From: an uncultured Sutterella sp.
GTDB lineage: Bacteria; Pseudomonadota; Gammaproteobacteria; Burkholderiales; Burkholderiaceae_F
Assembly: GCA_900538905.1 (NCBI GenBank)
Contig: UPZS01000011.1
Location: 1-49,104, forward strand
Reading direction: 5' to 3'
DNA: 49,104 nucleotides
Shown here: positions 46,580-49,104 of the stretch, piece after piece
Layout of the letters: every line of letters starts with the position of its first letter
How positions within the stretch are numbered: position 1 is the first letter of the stretch
Program-made: the position numbers and the translations under genes
The notes under the pieces: model-generated
Told to the model about the DNA's origin: nothing
Seen by the model: the letters and a program-made list of their open reading frames with translations, nothing else
The model's database searches: none

Positions 46580-48595
46580 TCAAGCGACCTGTTCAAGCTG
46601 ACGAGCCTTCTTGGCGGCCAAAAGTTCAGCATCGCACTTCGGACAGAAGTCGTGTCGCCCAGAAAGATAACCGTGCTTGGGACAAATCGAGAACGTTGGC
46701 GTCACCGTGATATAAGGCAAACGGAAGCGCGTCAACGTACGACGCACCAGGTCACGGCAAGCTTCGGCCGAGCTGATGGCTTCGTTCATGTAAAGATGAA
46801 GCACGGTGCCGCCGGTGTATTTGCGCTGCAGGTCTTCCTGCATTTCAAGCGCCTCGAACGGATCGTCCGTAAAGCCCACGGGCAGCTGAGACGAGTTCGT
46901 GTAATACGGATGACTCGGTGTGCCGGCCTGCAGGATGTCTGGAAAGCGCTTCTTGTCTTCCTTGGCAAAGCGATACGTCGTACCCTCGGCAGGCGTTGCT
47001 TCGAGGTTATACATATGCCCCGTTTCCGTCTGGAATTCAACCATGCGAGCACGCACATGATCGAGCAGCCGCACGGCCATATCGTGCCCTTTTGCTGTCG
47101 TGATGTCTTCAGCATCGTCCGTGAAGTTGCGGATCATTTCGTTTAGGCCGTTAACGCCGATCGTCGAGAAATGGTTACGCAATGTACCGAGATAACGCTT
47201 GGTGTACGGGAAAAGACCCTGATCAATGTGCTTTTGAATCGTCTTGCGCTTGATTTCCAGCGAATCGCGAGCAAGCTCCAGCAAATGATCCAGGCGCGCA
47301 AAGAGGGCCTTTTCACTACCCTTGAAAAGGTACCCCAGGCGAGCGCAGTTGATTGTCACCACACCAAGACTGCCCGTCTGTTCAGCCGAACCGAACAAAC
47401 CGTTGCCACGCTTGAGAAGCTCACGCAAATCAAGCTGCAAGCGGCAGCACATTGATCGAATCATGTTGGGCTTAAGCTCGGAGTTGATGAAGTTCTGAAA
47501 ATATGGCAGACCATAACGCGCCGTCATATCAAAAAGCGGCAACACATTGGGGCTGTCCCAATCAAAATCCGGCGTGATGTTGTAGGTTGGAATCGGAAAG
47601 GTAAAGACTCGGCCCTTGGCGTCACCTTTGGTCATGACCTCAATGTAGGCTCGATTGATCATGTCCATCTCTTTTTGCAGTTCGCCGTAGGTAAAAGGCA
47701 TTTCCTCACCACCGATCAGCGGATGGACATTCTTGAGGTCTTCCGGGCAAGTCCAATCAAACGTGAGATTCGTAAATGGCGTTTGCGTGCCCCAGCGGCT
47801 CGGCACATTCAAGTTGTAGATGAGTTCCTGAATGCCCTGAAGCACTTCTTCGTAAGGCGTATTGTCCTTGCGAATGAAAGGCGCCATGTAGGTGTCAAAC
47901 GATGAGAAGGCCTGAGCGCCCGCCCATTCGTTTTGCATGGTGCCGAGGAAATTGACGATCTGCCCCGTGGCCGAAGAAAAGTGCTTGGGAGCGCCTGCTT
48001 CCACCTTGCCGGGAACGCCGTTGAAGCCCTCCTGCAACAGAGTACGCAGACTCCAGCCTGCGCAGTAGCCCGAGAGCATGTCCAAATCGTGAATATGGAA
48101 GTCAGCCTGACGGTGGCACTGACCGATCTCGGGCGTGTACACGAAATTTAGCCAGTAGTTGGCAATCACCTTGCCAGAGACATTGAGAATCAAGCCGCCC
48201 AGACTGTAGCCTTGATTGGCGTTGGCATTAACGCGCCAGTCAGACTGATTGAGGTATTCGTTGATAGAGCTTTCAACATCCACCCAGCTTTTTTTTGCAT
48301 CTCGGTTGCGCGCACGCTGTTCGCGATAAACGATGTAGGCGCGAAGCGTTTCGAAATGCCCCGCTTCGTAGAGCGCGTGTTCGACGGCATCCTGCACTTG
48401 CTCGATATGGGGAGTTGCTACGCTGAGCTCGCGCAGACGCGGCATCACGAGCGTGTCGGTGATTTCTTGAGCGCGTTCGCGGCCGAACTGATTGGTTGCC
48501 TTGCCGGCGCATTCGATGGCGTAGACGATTTTGTGAACGTCAAAATCCTTGACAGAACCGTCGCGTTTGATGATGTGCTTGATCTCTACTGCCAT
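46580..48595 (-). CDS. nrdD: Anaerobic ribonucleoside-triphosphate reductase, large part
   Basis: The product is 671 residues. An N-terminal ATP-cone (about 3-95: IIKRDGSVKDFDVHKIVYAI) senses ATP/dATP. The ten-stranded barrel contains NLTFDWTCPEDL, the RSMCCRLQLDLREL region and LGVVTINCARLGYL with the active-site cysteines. The C-terminal zinc site is CPKHGYLSGRHDFCPKCD. It stops soon after this and has no RVxGY glycyl-radical loop, which is on the next gene. It makes dNTPs without oxygen, probably using formate as in known NrdD. AAAGGTG and AAGG precede the ATG at 48595. The frame is open to 48652. Confidence 0.94.
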   Translation of the reverse strand: MAVEIKHIIKRDGSVKDFDVHKIVYAIECAGKATNQFGRERAQEITDTLVMPRLRELSVATPHIEQVQDAVEHALYEAGHFETLRAYIVYREQRARNRDAKKSWVDVESSINEYLNQSDWRVNANANQGYSLGGLILNVSGKVIANYWLNFVYTPEIGQCHRQADFHIHDLDMLSGYCAGWSLRTLLQEGFNGVPGKVEAGAPKHFSSATGQIVNFLGTMQNEWAGAQAFSSFDTYMAPFIRKDNTPYEEVLQGIQELIYNLNVPSRWGTQTPFTNLTFDWTCPEDLKNVHPLIGGEEMPFTYGELQKEMDMINRAYIEVMTKGDAKGRVFTFPIPTYNITPDFDWDSPNVLPLFDMTARYGLPYFQNFINSELKPNMIRSMCCRLQLDLRELLKRGNGLFGSAEQTGSLGVVTINCARLGYLFKGSEKALFARLDHLLELARDSLEIKRKTIQKHIDQGLFPYTKRYLGTLRNHFSTIGVNGLNEMIRNFTDDAEDITTAKGHDMAVRLLDHVRARMVEFQTETGHMYNLEATPAEGTTYRFAKEDKKRFPDILQAGTPSHPYYTNSSQLPVGFTDDPFEALEMQEDLQRKYTGGTVLHLYMNEAISSAEACRDLVRRTLTRFRLPYITVTPTFSICPKHGYLSGRHDFCPKCDAELLAAKKARQLEQVA

Positions 48596-48687
48596 TTCCT
48601 TTGCACCTTTGTTGTTGTAATTTGATTGTTGTTCGAGCAGCTGCCTCGCCACCTCTGTTCCAACAGCATGAAAACTGCTTGAGAGAC

Positions 48688-48717
48688 CAAAAAACGCCTC
48701 AGAAGGCGTCTTTTTTT
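48688..48717. terminator. Terminator hairpin upstream of nrdD
   Basis: ACGCCT (48694-48699) pairs with AGGCGT (48704-48709) around a four-base loop. T runs lie on both strands, six on the minus strand and seven on the plus strand. No gene ends near it on either strand, so on the minus strand it would interrupt transcripts heading into nrdD, as an attenuator would. Confidence 0.7.
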
Positions 48718-48819
48718 CAGAGAGTCGATATGCAACGCAACACGCCTGAGTCTAGTCAATTGCGACTCTCGAGGCAATAGACCAAAAGCCCAGGTTCTCG
48801 TTCCCATCTTCCAAACTTA

Positions 48820-48835
48820 ACACTACATCTTGTGG
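48820..48835. promoter_or_regulatory. NrdR-like box upstream of nrdD
   Basis: ACACTACATCTTGTGG matches the NrdR consensus acaCwAtATaTwGtgt at 13 of 16 positions, including the CAC...GTG ends. It lies about 225 bases before nrdD. NrdR is the general repressor of ribonucleotide reductase genes. A second box at the usual spacing was not found. Confidence 0.5.
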
Positions 48836-48869
48836 ATGTCCGTTTGGAAGCCTTGAAAATCAAGAGGTC

Positions 48870-48887
48870 CGACAATTCAAATTGTCG
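48870..48887. promoter_or_regulatory. 18-bp palindrome in the nrdD upstream region
   Basis: CGACAATT-CA-AATTGTCG has perfect 8-bp arms. It lies about 35 bases beyond the NrdR-like box as seen from nrdD. It could be an operator for nrdD or for a gene to the right of the window. The binding factor is unknown. Confidence 0.45.
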
Positions 48888-49104
48888 TTTAATGTCGTAC
48901 CTAAGCTCGAAATTCGAAACAATTTGTCGCCAACATCCAATGCGTACATCTTTGGACCTTCAACAGGCCACTTCTTCCGCATTTAATCCAATACGTGCTC
49001 AAAATTTCTACTTGGAAAATAATTTGCTTCGAATTAAGTAAGAACCCCTATTATCAATTGCCTAGGACTAGGTTAAATTACGTACCGCAATAAGGCATCT
49101 GCGC

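Larger units (their letters stand above)
48596..49104. other. Leader and promoter region of the anaerobic reductase operon
   Basis: No gene is supported in these 500 AT-rich bases. From far to near relative to nrdD (reading the minus strand) it holds a palindrome (48870-48887), a NrdR-like box (48820-48835), a long stem (48763-48770 with 48720-48727) and a terminator hairpin (48688-48717). Together they look like a regulated leader of roughly 200 nt. A forward open frame at 48832-49041 lacks a start signal and protein character. Confidence 0.55.

Noticed and set aside
48832..49041. 69-codon forward open frame near the right edge
   Set aside because: It has no ribosome site, no protein-like pattern, and overlaps the NrdR-like box and the palindrome.

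Overview
The window reads as ordinary chromosome of a gut-type betaproteobacterium. Three things point to Burkholderiales, most likely Sutterellaceae: the orn / M48 / rsgA arrangement, a stand-alone RnfB-like ferredoxin next to nth, and the betaproteobacterial type of malate dehydrogenase. A class III (oxygen-sensitive) ribonucleotide reductase, PEP synthase with its regulator, and a perfect FNR-type site suggest anaerobic life. The lineage is inferred from gene content, not from a marker comparison. No insertion sequence, prophage, CRISPR array or rRNA is visible.

Layout. 1-2.2 kb: a broken YczE-type membrane protein gene, then an acyltransferase/CdsA-like pair for phospholipid synthesis. 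2.3-5.2 kb: thyA and folA (thymidylate and folate) around a reverse-strand M20 dipeptidase. 5.2-11.5 kb: a LysE exporter, an iron-sulfur set (fdxA, fpr, RnfB-like, nth), a TauE-type permease, an MFS transporter and a WYL regulator. 11.5-15.2 kb: a frameshifted small gene, rsgA, an M48-family protein whose zinc site is destroyed, orn, and a CAT-anticodon tRNA. 15.2-21.3 kb: a four-gene ABC importer with a MocR-type regulator. 21.4-27.2 kb: ppsA and ppsR (divergent), mdh with an upstream FNR-type box, and a PIN-domain protein. 27.2-35.1 kb: trpF, a RhtB-type exporter, purL, an AIM24-family protein and the bifunctional NAD(P)HX repair enzyme. 35.4-39.3 kb: a second ABC importer with a fused permease. 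39.4-42.6 kb: a membrane-anchored unknown protein, an aldo/keto reductase and a DUF2569-like protein. 42.7-45.6 kb: a divergent MerR regulator and metal-exporting P-type ATPase with a MerR-type promoter. 45.6-49.1 kb: the anaerobic ribonucleotide reductase operon, in which the glycyl-radical segment is its own 60-residue gene, behind a long leader with a NrdR-like box and a terminator hairpin.

The best second-look items are the split class III reductase and its leader, the dead M48 protease kept in its usual place beside orn and rsgA, the FNR box before mdh, the CadR-like regulator that lacks one metal-binding cysteine and carries a cysteine-rich tail, and two frameshifted genes. I did not find a convincing wholly new multi-gene system. 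Most of the window is housekeeping metabolism and transport.
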